From positions 186,001 to 250,000 of the forward strand of contig NC_090117.1 in NCBI RefSeq assembly GCF_023973825.1: a DNA stretch of 64,000 nucleotides. Direction: 5' to 3'. This stretch comes from Plasmodium brasilianum (lineage: Eukaryota > Apicomplexa > Aconoidasida > Haemosporida > Plasmodiidae). Below the pieces are notes generated by a model. It was not told the origin of the DNA, did no database searches, and worked only from the letters and a program-made list of their open reading frames with translations. Below, piece by piece: positions 52,011 through 64,000 of the stretch. The position numbers and the translations under genes were made by a program. How positions within the stretch are numbered: the stretch's first letter is position 1; every line of letters starts with the position of its first letter.

Positions 52011-55000
52011 GGTAGAAATATTTAATGTTATATTATCTTTAAAAGTACATAAAAAATTTACTCAATATTCTAAAACAATAATAATATTATTTAGTATAGT
52101 TATTTTATTATATTATATTATATTATATATTTTTTTTTTATATAGAGTAATTAATTACATAAATAAAATACAACTATAAAGCATATAAAAGAAATAATAA
52201 TTTTAAAAATAATTTTATTAAATATCACCAATACTGGTATATTTATAAAAAAAGCAGAATTAATTAAAATAATTTTTGACAGAACTTATTTTATTAAATA
52301 AATGATCTAAAAAATTCATATTTTTAATTATTTAACATGAAATTATTATATTTTTGTCAATATTTTTTTTACTAAATAAAATGAAATGGACTTTATTGGT
52401 GAACAGTTGTATCTTTTATTTAAAAAATAAAAAAAAAAAAATTTGGTGTGAATAGGTACGTTTTAATACAAATAAAGAATATAGCCATATATTTCTAGCT
52501 TTGTTTCCTATGAATAAATAAATATATAAAAGTACATAAATTATGTATTTTAAAAAATATAACTAAATAGCATAATATATTAAATAGCTTATATAATAGC
52601 TGTGATAAGATAGACAAAAAAAAAAAAAGGCTGCATATTTTTTCTTATTCTACAAATTATATATTATTTTGTACTATATACTAAGGATGCATATAACTTT
52701 TATATGCATTATTTATTTTTAAAAATGCATTATCCTAATATTTTATTCACTCTATGACATTTTTATATTGTAGGAAGAACGACACCAAATATAAACGACA
52801 TTATGGTCTTTCTATTATATTATTTTAAAAAGAATATTATAATTTTTATATAATTTTAAAAAATATATTATATTTATTATTGCTTAAAAAAATATTTTTT
52901 AAATTTAATAATTAAGTTATTTTTTTTTTTTTTAAGTATAAAATTTATAAAATATAGTAGATAGAAATATTAAGCAAAAAAAATTAAAGATTGTTAATGG
53001 TAAATATGATAAAAAAATTTAAATACATTTTAGAATAATTATTTTACGAGTTAAATAATAATTCTATTTTGATAAGAGTGAAAAAAAAATGTTTGTAATA
53101 TAATGTATATTAATAAAATTTTGGAAAATATTAGACATTTCATTTTGTTCTTAAAAATTGCATGCAAGAAAAATATAGGAATGTATTTATTTTTATTCAT
53201 TTAAAAATATATACTTTCCCAAATGTTATAAATTAAATTATAACTCTTATACAACTAGAGTTAATAAATTGTGTTTTTTTATGAAATAAATACTTATTAG
53301 AAAAGCAGAAATATTTTTATGATTTACTGCTATTTATAGTTGAAGATCTTATAAAAATGTTATATGCTAAATATATGTTTTTAATTATATATTTATTAAG
53401 TTTATACCAACTTGTTTAAACAAATTAATCAGATAAATAATTAATTAAATGAAAAAATATAAAAAAAATTATTCAATTTAATATTCTACAAAACTAATAT
53501 TATTCCAAATTTTTATTACACAAAAGTAAGATAATAAATTTTTTGTTTCAATTCTTCCTTTCGTACATGCATTATTATATATATTTTTATATAAATTATA
53601 TACACACATTAAAAGGTGCTTTATTAGTAACGTTTAAAATTTTGTATTACTTGAATATATCTAATTAAAATTTTACATAAAAATAGGTATTGGTATGTGA
53701 AAAATATAACAGCGCATCTTAAAAATTAACACTATATTATTAAGCATGTATATAATGATACAAATTATTTAAACTTATTAGCTCTACTTAAAAAATATTT
53801 CCAAAATTCTTGTGCAACTGAACTGGACATTTTTAGGAGATTTTATTTTTTCCTAATTTATTTTTTAAATGTTATAATTATCAAAAAAATTCACGTCAAT
53901 TTTAATTAAGCATATTTATGCAAATCAAAGAATAATCAATAAATAATTTTCATTTTTTCGCGAAATATTTAACGCGTTCTCATTTAAATATGAATATTTT
54001 GAATCAATAATAATTTAAAATGTATATATATACATACACATTTATATATTAAATTAAAATGCGTCTGTTGTAGTTGTCTTGAAAAAGTACTATAAAAGAC
54101 AAATGGGAAAAAAAATATATATATATTTGAAAAAAAAACACGAAAAATTTAAAAGAATATATAATATGAAAATAAAAAATGTATAATTTAAAAGAATATA
54201 TAAAATGATAATAAAAATACGTAAAAGTTCAAAATAAAAAATATTATGATTTAGATTCCAAAAGTATTGTACATAAAGCAATCTTTTTTTTTTTTTTTTT
54301 TTTTCATAATTCTCTCATTTCATAGATTCAGAATAATTTACATATAAAAGGATATATATCGCGTTAAGATAAAAAAAAATACTTATTTTTGCTGTTCATT
54401 ACGTATTACATTCATTTAATCGTCTCACATTTTATCTCTTATAGTTAAAATATATACGTAAATAGATTAACCAATATAATTTAATAATTACATATAAGAA
54501 ACTTACCCTATTAAATTGCTCTAAAAAAATATATTCCATTTTATTTAATAACAATTTGTTAATTTCTTTTTTATTAAAAAGATTGAAAAGTTTTAAAAAT
54601 TATTATTTTACCTAAATTGTTATGAGTATTTTTTTTTAATTAATAAAAATATGGTTTATCCTTAAATTAAACAGTACTTATGCACATCAAAAAATCTTTG
54701 ATGATTTGCTTCCACTTCTTCCTTAAGTGTTTATTTTATATATGTGCAAATGTCAATATGAAGAATAGGTTACGTTACACAAGGTACACCTGCATATATA
54801 TATATATATAATATATGTGTGTCTGTGTATGTACATTTATGTATTGGTGTATGTATATCTATGAGTCCATTTATGTACATGTACGTATCTGTGCACGTGT
54901 TCATATATATTACAACTTCCTACTTTCTCCTGTACAAGTATTATTCTTTATGTTAAAGTGAGATTTATTTGAATTAGTAATTTTTATAAAATGCAGAGAA

Positions 55001-56549
55001 AGAGTTCAAAATAAAACTAGATCGCTATTGTTTTTGCAACTGTCCCCCATATATTGGTATTCATAAAAAATGCACAAGTTATGGATAATATAATTATTAT
55101 ATACTCTGAATATACAAATAAATGTTGTTTGAGAGAGAAATATAACATCACTGTGTTAATTTATAATTAAATTTTGTGTATTTTCTTCTAGGGGAAATGT
55201 ACCCTAGTTTGTTAGCCTTTGATATTTCTATTTTTACGTTCATCTTACAAAAATTAGTTTTAGTTAGTCACTTTTATATTAGCACTTTTTATCTTAATAC
55301 GCAATTAATGAATGAAAATAATAGCATATATATACATATATATATATATGCATATACACATGTATATGTTTATTTAAATAACATATAGTAGTGAACTTTT
55401 TTTAGTGTATATAAAATTTTATTATACATCTTGTGACTCACGCGAACTCTTAAAAACTCAAAAAACAAATTTTACTACGAATAAAACATTTATAAAAATT
55501 ATTATTCGCTAGATAAATTTACTACATTTAAATTTATGAATTGTATTTATTTAGGTGTGTTTTATAAACATGTACATGGAAAAACAAACAAGAATATTTC
55601 CATCTATTCAAATAGCCAAATTCATAGTATCCTCAAAAATACAATTTTCGTATAAAAAAATAGTCATAATAAAAATTAAAGTCTGCTCTAAAACAAAATT
55701 AAAAAAATAATATTATAAAACAAAATAATAATTTAAAATAATGAAAGTTATTGCTAAAACGATATTATATATTTTTATTCTGCACATGGCTACTTGACAT
55801 TTTATTTTATCGAAGTATGAGATAATTTATTATAATATTTACATTAATAATCATTAAATAATAAATAATAAAAATTAAAGTTTATTATAATAGTTTATTT
55901 TACCATAATATAAGCATGCATAAACCATAAGTTTTGAAAATTAAAAATATGTAAAATAAACGTTAGGTCCATTAACTTTTTTAATTTTTTTCGATTTTAA
56001 AAAATTACAAATTATAATACATTCAAATATATACATATAAATTAATAAATATATATGTACACACAATGACATGTATATATAAAATTTTCATACCAGTATA
56101 TACGTTAAAAAGGAATTAAATAAAAATTTACTACATCAAATATATACAAAATTAATATTAGTAAAACATATATATATATATACATATATACATGCACATA
56201 TTAATACATGTACCGTACATATATATATATATATATGTACTTATACGCATATATTAATATATATATATATATATATAATATATATATATAATATATGAAA
56301 GAAAAAATAAGAAAAAACTTGAAGTTAAAAAAATATTACCTAATATTCAAAATTGTACACTAAAAGCACACATTTTAAAAATAAAAACCTCAATTAAAAA
56401 GGTATAAAAAAAAAAAATTAAGTACATTTTTTTTCAAGTTACTCTTAAATACTAAAATTTTATTGAGAGTACAAAAAATTGTACTCTAAATGTATGGATT
56501 TACAAGCATACATTTTTATTAAGTAAAATTTATTAATATATATATATAT
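52011..56549. other. Intergenic region
   Basis: To about 54,110 it is the upstream flank of segment copy 3. After that it is AT-rich sequence without a supportable gene. A TG/TA-rich patch near 54,785-54,915 has repeated TGTATGTA-like words. The frame at 55,176-55,388 runs into a TA/CA microsatellite and is taken as chance. Confidence 0.5.
56220..56296. repeat. Interrupted TA microsatellite
   Basis: TA tracts broken by a few other bases, just beyond the 3' end of the giant minus-strand gene. Confidence 0.8.
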
Positions 56550-59500
56550 TTACTCGGTTTTATCATAAAAACTTGATAAATAAGCCCCTATACTATGTTG
56601 CAATTCATTAAACAAATCGACATACAAGGAATAAAATTGTCTTTTCTTCTTTTTGTTCACTGTTGTATCTACCTTTGATAAAAGATATGATACTGCAAAT
56701 ATGGTTATGCATGATGACAATATAGAGGAAACAACAGCTCCAAATGCAAATAGTCCTACAGAACCCATTCCAGTGAAAAAGGGTATGGTAAATATTTTAT
56801 ATTTATTTATTAAATTTTTTAATTTACTAAAAAATCCTTCGCTAGTCTTAACGACATCTTTCGTTTCACGTTTTGAGCTGAACGCTCTATTTACTTCTTT
56901 TTCAACTTCTTCATCTACCCTGTGAACAAAATTCTTTACTGTTGTCACATGTTTTTTAACTGTTTCTGAATTTAATCCCACCTTTTGCGACAAGTCAAGT
57001 GCTTTGTCCTTAAAATTTTGTGCAGTTAACTTCTCCTGTTCACTTTTTACTAATTTCTCCGACATTTTCTTTCTTGGTTTTTTAATCTTTCGTTTCTCAT
57101 CCTTTTGTTTCTCATCCTTTTGTTTCTCATCCTTTTGTTTCTCATCCTTTTGTTTCTCATCCTTTTGTTTCTCATCCTTTTGTTTCTCATCCTTTTGTTT
57201 CTCATCCTTTCGCTTTTCACCCTTTCGCTTTTCACCCTTCTGCTTTTCAACCTTCTGCTTTTCAACCTTCAGTTTTTCAACTTTTTCTTTTTCACCCTTT
57301 CGCTTTTCACCCTTCTGCTTTTCAACCTTCAGTTTTTCAACTTTTTCTTTTTCATCCTTTTGTTTTTCCTTCTTTTCCTCTTGAACTAATTTACTTGGTA
57401 ATTTTTTTCTTGATTTTTTATCTTTTGATTTTTTCTTTTTTCCCTTTTCTACTGACCCTTTATCTGACAAGGATTTTTCAGATAATTTTACATTATCTTT
57501 TTTCTTCTGTCCACTTTTCTTAATAGATTTTGAAAACATATTTCTCAAGGATTCAATTTCTGATTCCGGTACATCTCGACCTGTGGCCCTCTTTATCATA
57601 CTGGATACATTTTCTTTCGATTTTACAAAATCCTGTAGTTTACCTAATAACTGTTTATTCATATGCACGTTTCTGGGTAACATCTTAAATAAATCTCCTT
57701 GTAAATCTGCCCCATCTTTTTCTTGCTCACCTTCAGTTGTTTCTGCATCTACTTCTAAATTATCTAATATGTCACTTTTTAAATCTACTTCTTCTGTACC
57801 TTCTTCATTTTCTTCTAAAACTTCATCTGTAGTTTTTTGTACTACTTTTTTGATGTCTTCCCCAATACTATTATCTCCAATAATTGATACATTTTCTTTT
57901 TCCTTTTCTTCCATAATTTCCTCAGCAACTTCTTGTAGTACTTCCTTGGTGTCTTGTTCAACAATATCTTCTGAAACTATTGCTATACTTTCTTCTTTTT
58001 TTTCTTCCATAATCTCATCTGCAGCTTCTTGTATTACTTCTTTAATATCTTTATTATTATCTTCTGAAAGTACTGATATATTTTCTTCCATTATTTTATC
58101 TGCAGCTTCTTGTACTACTTTTTCAACATCTTGTTCAATATTATCTTCTGAAACTATTGCTATACTTTCTTCTTTTTTTTCTTCCATAATTTCATCTGCA
58201 GCTTCTTGTATTACTTCTTTAATATCTTTATTATTATCTTCTGAAAGTACTGAAATATTTTCTTCCATTATTTTATCTGTAGCTTCTTGTACTACCTCTT
58301 CAACATCTTGTTCAATATTATCTTCTGAAAATACTGCTACACTTTCTTCTTTTTTTTCTTCCATAATCTCATCTGCAGCTTCTTGTATTACTTCGTTAAC
58401 GTCTTCAGTTTTAACTTCTTCAGTTACTAATCCATTTTCTTCCATTATTTTATCTGCAGCTTCTTGTACTATTTCTTCAACATCATCTTCAATATTCTCC
58501 TCTGAAATTACTGACACATTTTCTTCTTTTTTTTCTTCCAAAACTTCATCTGATGCTTCTTGTATTACTTCGTTGACGTCTTCAGTTTTAACTTCTTCAG
58601 TTACTAATACATTTTCTTCCATTATTTTATCTGTAGCTTCTTGTACTACCTCTTCAACATCTTGTTCAATATTATCTTCTGAAAATACTGCTACACTTTC
58701 TTCTTTTTTTCCTTCCATAATCTCATCTGCAGCTTCTTGTATTACTTCGTTGACGTCTTCAGTTTTAACTTCTTCAGTTACTAATACATTTTCTTCCATT
58801 ATTTTATCTGCAGCTTCTTGTACTACCTCTTCAACACCTTGTTCAATATTATCTTCTGAAAATACTGCTACATTGTTTTCTTTTTTTTCCTCTAAAACTT
58901 CATCTGCTGCTTCTTGTATTACTCCTTTAATATATTCTTCAAAATTATCTTCTCCAATAAATGCCAAATTTTCTTCTTTTTCTTGAACAATTACATCAGC
59001 AGCTTCTTGTACTATTTCTTCGACATCATCTTCAATATTCTCCTCTGAAATTACTGACACATTTTCTTCTTTTTTTTCTTCCAAAACTTCATCTGATGCT
59101 TCTTGTATTACTTCGTTGACGTCTTCAGTTTTAACTTCTTCAGTTACTAATACATTTTCTTCCATTATTTTATCTGCAGTTTCTTGCACTACTTCTTTGA
59201 CGTCTTCCCCAATACTATTATCTCCAATAACTGATACATTTTCTTCTTCTTTTTTTTCCATTATTGCATCTGCCGCTTCTTTTACTACTTCAATATCTTC
59301 TTCGGTAACATCTTCACCAATAACTCCTACATTTTCTTTATCATTTTGTTCCATTATTTCTTCTACTGCTTTTTGTACTACTTTTTCAACGTCTTCCTCC
59401 ACATTAACTTCTGAAACTACTTCTACACGTTCTTCTTTTTTTTCTTCCATAATTTCATCTGCAGCTTCTTGTATTACTTCGTTGACGTCTTCAGTTTTAA

Positions 59501-62500
59501 CTTCTTCAGTTACTAATACATTTTCTTCTTTTTTTTCTTCTAAAACTTCATCTGCTGCCTCTTGTACCACTTCATTCACTTCTTCAATATTATCTTCACC
59601 AATAAGTACTGTATTTTCTTCTTTTTCTTGCATAATTTCTTCTGTTGCCTCTTGTACTACTTTTTTGACGTCTTCCCCAATATTATCTCCAATAACTAAT
59701 ACATTTTTGTAATCATTTTCTTCCATAATTTCATCTGCTGCTTCTTGTACTACTTCTTTGATGTCTTCAGTTTTGACTTCTTCAGCTACTAATACATCTC
59801 CTTCTTCTTTTTCTTTCCTTATTTCTTCTGAAGCTTCTTGTACTACTTCTTTGACACCACCTTCTCCAAAATTATTATCTACTATAATTGATACATTTTT
59901 ATCCTCATTTTCTTCCATAATTTCATCTGCTGCTTCTTGTACTACTTCTTCTACAACTTCTTGTGTATTATGTTCATTATTCTCTTGAACAGTTTTTTCT
60001 AAGTACTCTCTCATATTGTCCATCAAAGTTTCATCTTCTTCATCTAAATCATCAGTTTCACCTTCTTCTAGGTCAAAATTACCTGATAATAAATCTAGTA
60101 AACTTTTTTGGGGGTCTACATTTAATTTTTCTGATAATTCTTCAGGTAGTTTCACGTTTCCAGAAAGTATTTTTTGTACATTTTGTTTAATCTCTTCTTC
60201 ACTTTGTCCTTGGAACAAAGCTTCATCATTTTCAGTCTCAGTATTATCAGTAGACACATCCTCCTCTTCACTTAATGTTTCTGATTCATTTTTTTCGATT
60301 TCCTTTTTATTTCCGGAAAACATACTTAATAAGTTTTTATTTAAGTTTTCATAAAACTTTTCTGGTTCCTTTTCCAATCCTTGCACATCTCCTGAAAACA
60401 TATTTAATAACGTTTCTTTAAAGTCCTTGTCAGCATTTTTTAACATACCTTCTGAATATTCATTTTCTCCTGCTGTTTCTTCATCATTTTCTTCTTCACC
60501 TATCTCTTCATTTTCTTCCACATCTTCTTCTGCAACGACTTCTGTAGATTCTTCCTTATCACCTGTTACAGGACCTCCTACAACATCTGTGTTTTCCTTC
60601 TTCGTTTCTTCGTTTCCATTTATATTTTTGAAAACATGTTCTAATGCATCTTTGTTCATTACTACTTCTTCTAAATTCAATACATTTAGCAATGCATTTT
60701 CATTTGTTTCTACTTTTTTTTCAAAATTTTCTAATAATTCCCCATTCACTTCTTTTAAAATATCTAGTTCATTACCTTCTACATTTAATTCTCCATTTTC
60801 TTCTAAATTTTCTAATACGCATTCTTTTACTTCTTCTAAACTATGTAAAACATTTTCATTTACTTCCTCATTTACATTTATATTTTCTTCTAAATTATCT
60901 GACAATTCTTCCCTTGGCTCTTCCGTTACAAGTACATTATTTAACATATCATCTCTTATTTCTTGTAAACTTTCTAATATGTTTTCCTCTTTTTCAACAT
61001 CGTTTTTTATATTCTCTAACAAGTCATTCAAAACGTTTTTGTTTTCTTCTACTTTTTCTTCCATATTATCTAACAATCCATCTTCTAATTCCTTTATATT
61101 TTCCAATGAGGTTTCATCTGTTTCTTTATTTTGTTCTAGAAAATCGAAGATGTTATCTTTTACATTTTCGTCTTGGTTTTCAACTACATTATCTAATAAG
61201 CTATCTTCTATATGTTCTTTACTTTCTTCTAAATTTTCTAAAAAATTACCATTTACATCCTCCCCATTCTGTTCTACCCTTTCTTCTAAATTATCTACTA
61301 AATTTTCTTCTATTTCTTCTAAAAAATTCAGTGTACTTTCATCTTCTAGAGCCTCATGCGCGTATTCCTGGGAAACTTCTTCTGCATGTTCCTCTATATT
61401 ATCAAAAGCATTTTGATATACATCTTCTAACTCTTTATCTTTTACTTCTTCGTTATCATATACTTCTCCAATTTGTTCTATTTTACCAAATATTTTATCA
61501 AATACTTCTTCTGTATGTTGTGGATTATCTAATATGTTATCATGGTCTCTTTCATTTAGTTCCACACCACTAAATACTTCATCATTTACTTCTTCTATAT
61601 CTTGTACATTATCAAATATTTTAACATGTGTTTCTTCATTCTGTTCTACTTTACCAAATACCTTATCAATTACTTCAGCAGTAAGTTGCGTATTATCAAG
61701 TTCGTTATCATTTATATTTGTACTTTCTTCTATGTTTTCTAATGTGTCATAAGGTACTTCTTCACTTAATTCATCGTTCTTTCGTAAATTATAAAATACC
61801 TCACTTGCTTCAGTTTCCTCCACTTCATTTACACTTTCTTCTTCTACTTTATCTAATATATCATAATTTACACTTTCTTCTTCTACTTTATCTAACAAAT
61901 CATAATTTACACTTTCTTCTTCTACTTTATCTAACAAATCATAATTTACACTTTCTTCTTCTACTTTATCTAACATATCATCATTTACACTTTCTTCTTC
62001 TACTTTATCTAACAAATCATAATTTACACTTTCTTCTTCTACTTTATCTAACAAATCATCATTTACACTTTCTTCTTCTACTTTATCTAACAAATCATCA
62101 TTTACACTTTCTTCTTCTACTTTATCTAACAAATCATAATTTACACTTTCTTCTTCTACTTTATCTAACATATCATCATTTACAATTTCTTCTACTTTAT
62201 CTAACAAATCATAATTTACACTTTCTTCTTCTACTTTATCTAACATATCATCATTTACACTTTCTTCTACTTTATCTAACAAATCATCATTTACACTTTC
62301 TTCTTCTACTTTATCTAACATATCATCATTTACACTTTCTTCTACTTTATCTAATACATCATCATTTAATTCGCTTTCCTCAAGCTTTTTCTTCAATTCT
62401 TCCAGTATATCTTCATTTAGCTCATCACTATTTTCTAAATGATTTAAAAAAACCTTATTAAAATCATCATTATCTAAATTTTCGGTTGTACTTGCACCAT

Positions 62501-62704
62501 CTTCTGAATTGAATGCAACATTTACATCTTGCGTTGGAAAAACAGACTCACTTGTTTCATCAATTTCTGTTAATGATCTTTTGAAATTAAAATTTGAAAT
62601 TTTATCTAACTTATTCGCATTGCTATTCCATGAATTATATGAGGTGCACTAAAAATACAAAGCAAAGAAAAAAAAAAAAAAGTTGTAAAAATTTTTTTTT
62701 ATTT

Positions 62705-62738
<34 letters not shown>

Positions 62739-63224
62739 TGTATACGTGGGTATAAGTGCATATGTGTATATGTATCCTTATAAACGAAAATTATTATTTT
62801 ATAAAAAAATTATTATTACATATACGTAACAATTAATTATGAAGCAAAAATCCAAAAAAAAAAAAAAATAAAATAAAACAAAAACAACTATAAAAAGGAC
62901 AAAATGATGTAGCATATAAAATATAGGGAGAAAAAAAAGAAAAATTAAAAATAAAACAAAATAAAGAAAATTCAAATAACGCAAAACATAATAAAATTAG
63001 ATCTTTTATTTTTGACTTACATTATTATTAGGAGATAAGTGAATTACCCATATTAAAATAGTATATGTAATTATTTTGATCAGAATTGGAAATTTAATTA
63101 TTTTTTCTCTCATATGACATTTTTTCACCGTCCACATGTTGGATCTATTAAATATGTTACTTATATTACGTTGATAGTTTTCATTATGTTTAGATAAATT
63201 GCAGTTGTAATTTTTATTTATCAT
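56550..63224 (-). CDS. Giant exported repeat protein, about 2,100 residues, two exons, intact
   Basis: Exon 1 (63,021-63,224) has 68 codons. Its hydrophobic signal is set back behind an Asn/Lys/Cys-rich lead, ending in TILIWVIHLS. The intron (62,649-63,020) starts GTAAGT and ends TTTTAG. Exon 2 (56,550-62,648, 2,032 residues) starts CTSYNSW and has a canonical PEXEL, RSLTE, at residue 92 (62,565-62,579). Four zones follow: 14 units of DLLDKVEEESVN type (about 163-338); diverged Asn/Leu/Glu repeats (LENLEE, NVLEE); some two dozen units around VQEAADEIMEEKKEEN (about 965-1667); and a Lys-rich end with KQKDE pentapeptides (about 1828-1922). Near the C-terminus come DEEVEKEVNRAF, FFSKLKNLINKYKIF and a hydrophobic region (about 2020-2060), then 39 residues. 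It recalls giant red-cell-membrane antigens such as P. falciparum Pf332 in style only. A structural or scaffold role under the host membrane is inference. Confidence 0.85.
57085..57370 (-). repeat. 15-base coding tandem repeat (KQKDE type)
   Basis: Pentapeptide units KQKDE, KRKGE, KQKVE, KLKVE and KEKVE in tandem. About eight successive KQKDE units are nearly identical at DNA level, suggesting recent expansion by slippage or unequal exchange. Confidence 0.85.
57850..59960 (-). repeat. Long coding repeat array (VQEAADEIMEE type)
   Basis: About two dozen imperfect units of roughly 25-35 codons, each with V(V/I)QEA(A/T/S)D(E/K)(I/V)(M/L)EE followed by a short variable linker such as NVLVTEEVKTEDVNE or VAVFSEDNIEQDVEE. 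Some longer blocks are repeated almost exactly, for example around 58,360-58,480 and 58,720-58,820, so there is a higher-order pattern. Confidence 0.82.
61830..62365 (-). repeat. 36/39-base coding tandem repeat (LDKVEEESVN type)
   Basis: Fourteen units of 12 or 13 codons reading D(L/M/I/V)LDKVEE(E)SVN(D/Y). The 36- and 39-base forms differ by one Glu codon. Units are close to identical, the hallmark of recent homogenisation. Confidence 0.88.
62706..62737. repeat. Poly-T run of 32 in the intron of the giant gene
   Basis: A pure T run on the plus strand, poly-A in the sense of the gene, within the 372-base intron. It is not a polypyrimidine acceptor tract because the gene is on the minus strand. 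Confidence 0.9.
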
Positions 63225-64000
63225 TTTTTATTTCACAAAAATATAATAAATAATAAAGCATAAGGTGGAAATGAGGATAAACAAAAAATACGTCAAAAAT
63301 ATTCTTGTATTAATTTTTTATAAAAAAACACTTAAAAACATTTTATTTATAAAAAGGGAAAAAGAAAAAAGATAAAATAAAAAAGAAAAAAAAAATTTAT
63401 AAAATACTAAAAGTATGTGTTGTATACCTACATATAAGCATATTCCCTAGTATTATATATATACATATATATATATATATAATAATTAATAAATTTTATT
63501 ATTACAGTAATTTATATTTATTTTTTTTTTTGAAAAAAAAATTAAATTAAATAAAATATTATAATATAAACAATAAATCTTAATAAAATAAAAGAAACTT
63601 TTAACCGTGATAATTCATAAAATTATAAAATGGGGATTATATAAAATATTAATAATCATGTTATTTTATGCTATATTATTAATAATATATATTTATACAA
63701 AGCTGGGAAAAAATAGATTCATGAAATATTTAAAACATAACAATTTTAAATGGGCTTAATTTTTAAAAAAATGTAATATCTATTTTATTCTCTATTATTA
63801 TATACAAAACTTTTTATTATTTATTACTTCTTTTTGAATGTTAATTGAAATTATATCGTAATAAAATGTATAATTTGTATTATATATATATATATATATA
63901 TATCTTATAAATATATATACACATGTGCTATATAATATTATATATATATTTATTAATTAATTTTTGGTCATAGAATCAATAACGCAAGAGAAAAAAAAAC
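63225..64000. other. Upstream flank of the giant gene
   Basis: AT-rich sequence with a TA tract at about 63,878-63,902. It should hold the 5' UTR and promoter of the minus-strand giant gene. No defined motif is recognised and no gene is seen. Confidence 0.5.

Larger units (their letters stand above)
46640..54110. repeat. Triplicated segment, copy 3
   Basis: Aligns along its length to copy 2 (about 28,650-35,460) and in its middle to copy 1. It contains the two-TM gene at 50,289-52,010. Shared anchors include ATACAATTTATTCTTA near 48,650 and the TATTTAACGCGTTC string near 53,967. Ends are approximate. Confidence 0.6.

Noticed and set aside
57583..61416. Long plus-strand open frames opposite the giant gene (up to about 467 codons, very Ser-rich)
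   Set aside because: They are mirror images of the Glu/Asp/Lys-biased repeat codons on the minus strand, lack signal exon or splice context and follow the repeats exactly. They are shadows, not genes.
61830..62365. Regularly spaced near-identical repeats that might suggest a CRISPR array
   Set aside because: Units are contiguous with no unique spacers, keep one open frame, and lie in a eukaryotic gene.

Overview
Very AT-rich (by eye roughly 80% A+T), gene-poor eukaryotic DNA that reads as a subtelomeric segment of a Plasmodium chromosome. The most specific pointer to species is the two-exon gene at 10,270-11,208. Its protein matches the fam-l family as I remember it, including the RLLAK processing-site variant, a KKYSHLEKKIFK-type block and a C-terminus ending in YYHKK..KYDKIKF. 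Fam-l is characteristic of Plasmodium malariae and its close relatives, so P. malariae-like is the best guess. No telomere array, tRNA, rRNA, CRISPR or bacterial-type feature was found.

Nearly every recognisable gene has the architecture of a Plasmodium exported protein: a short first exon encoding a hydrophobic signal, one phase-0 intron, and a second exon with a PEXEL or PEXEL-like motif near its start followed by the body. Layout: (i) 4.3-5.5 kb (+), an intact compact exported protein with a C-terminal membrane region, resembling Pv-fam-d; (ii) 9.0-9.7 kb (+), an unidentified relic; (iii) 10.3-11.2 kb (-), intact fam-l; (iv) 12.9-14.3 kb, a badly decayed relic, possibly STP1; (v) 19.3-20.2 kb (+), a Pv-fam-d-like pseudogene; (vi) 24.7-26.6 kb (-), a two-TM exported protein with a very long Lys/Glu repeat tail; (vii) 32.8-33.3 kb (-), a fossil third member of that family; (viii) 39.3-40.2 kb (+), a second Pv-fam-d-like gene with a late frameshift; (ix) 50.3-52.0 kb (-), a paralogue of vi with a Gly-rich and then Arg/Glu repeat tail; (x) 56.5-63.2 kb (-), an intact gene for a giant exported repeat protein of about 2,100 residues.

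The long gaps are not all unrelated. Three diverged copies of one segment can be aligned by eye: about 18.7-19.2 plus 23.0-27.4 kb, about 28.7-35.5 kb and about 46.6-54.1 kb. Each carries one minus-strand member of the two-TM family (vi, vii, ix), so the middle of the window grew by segmental duplication and decay. Reading frames in v, vi, viii and ix are each broken by single-base shifts, mostly in A/T runs. These are either real pseudogenes or base-calling errors, and the sequence alone cannot say which.

The encoded proteins would presumably be secreted into or across the parasitophorous vacuole into the host red cell. No enzymatic function is visible in any of them. All coordinates, exon joins and alignments were made by eye.
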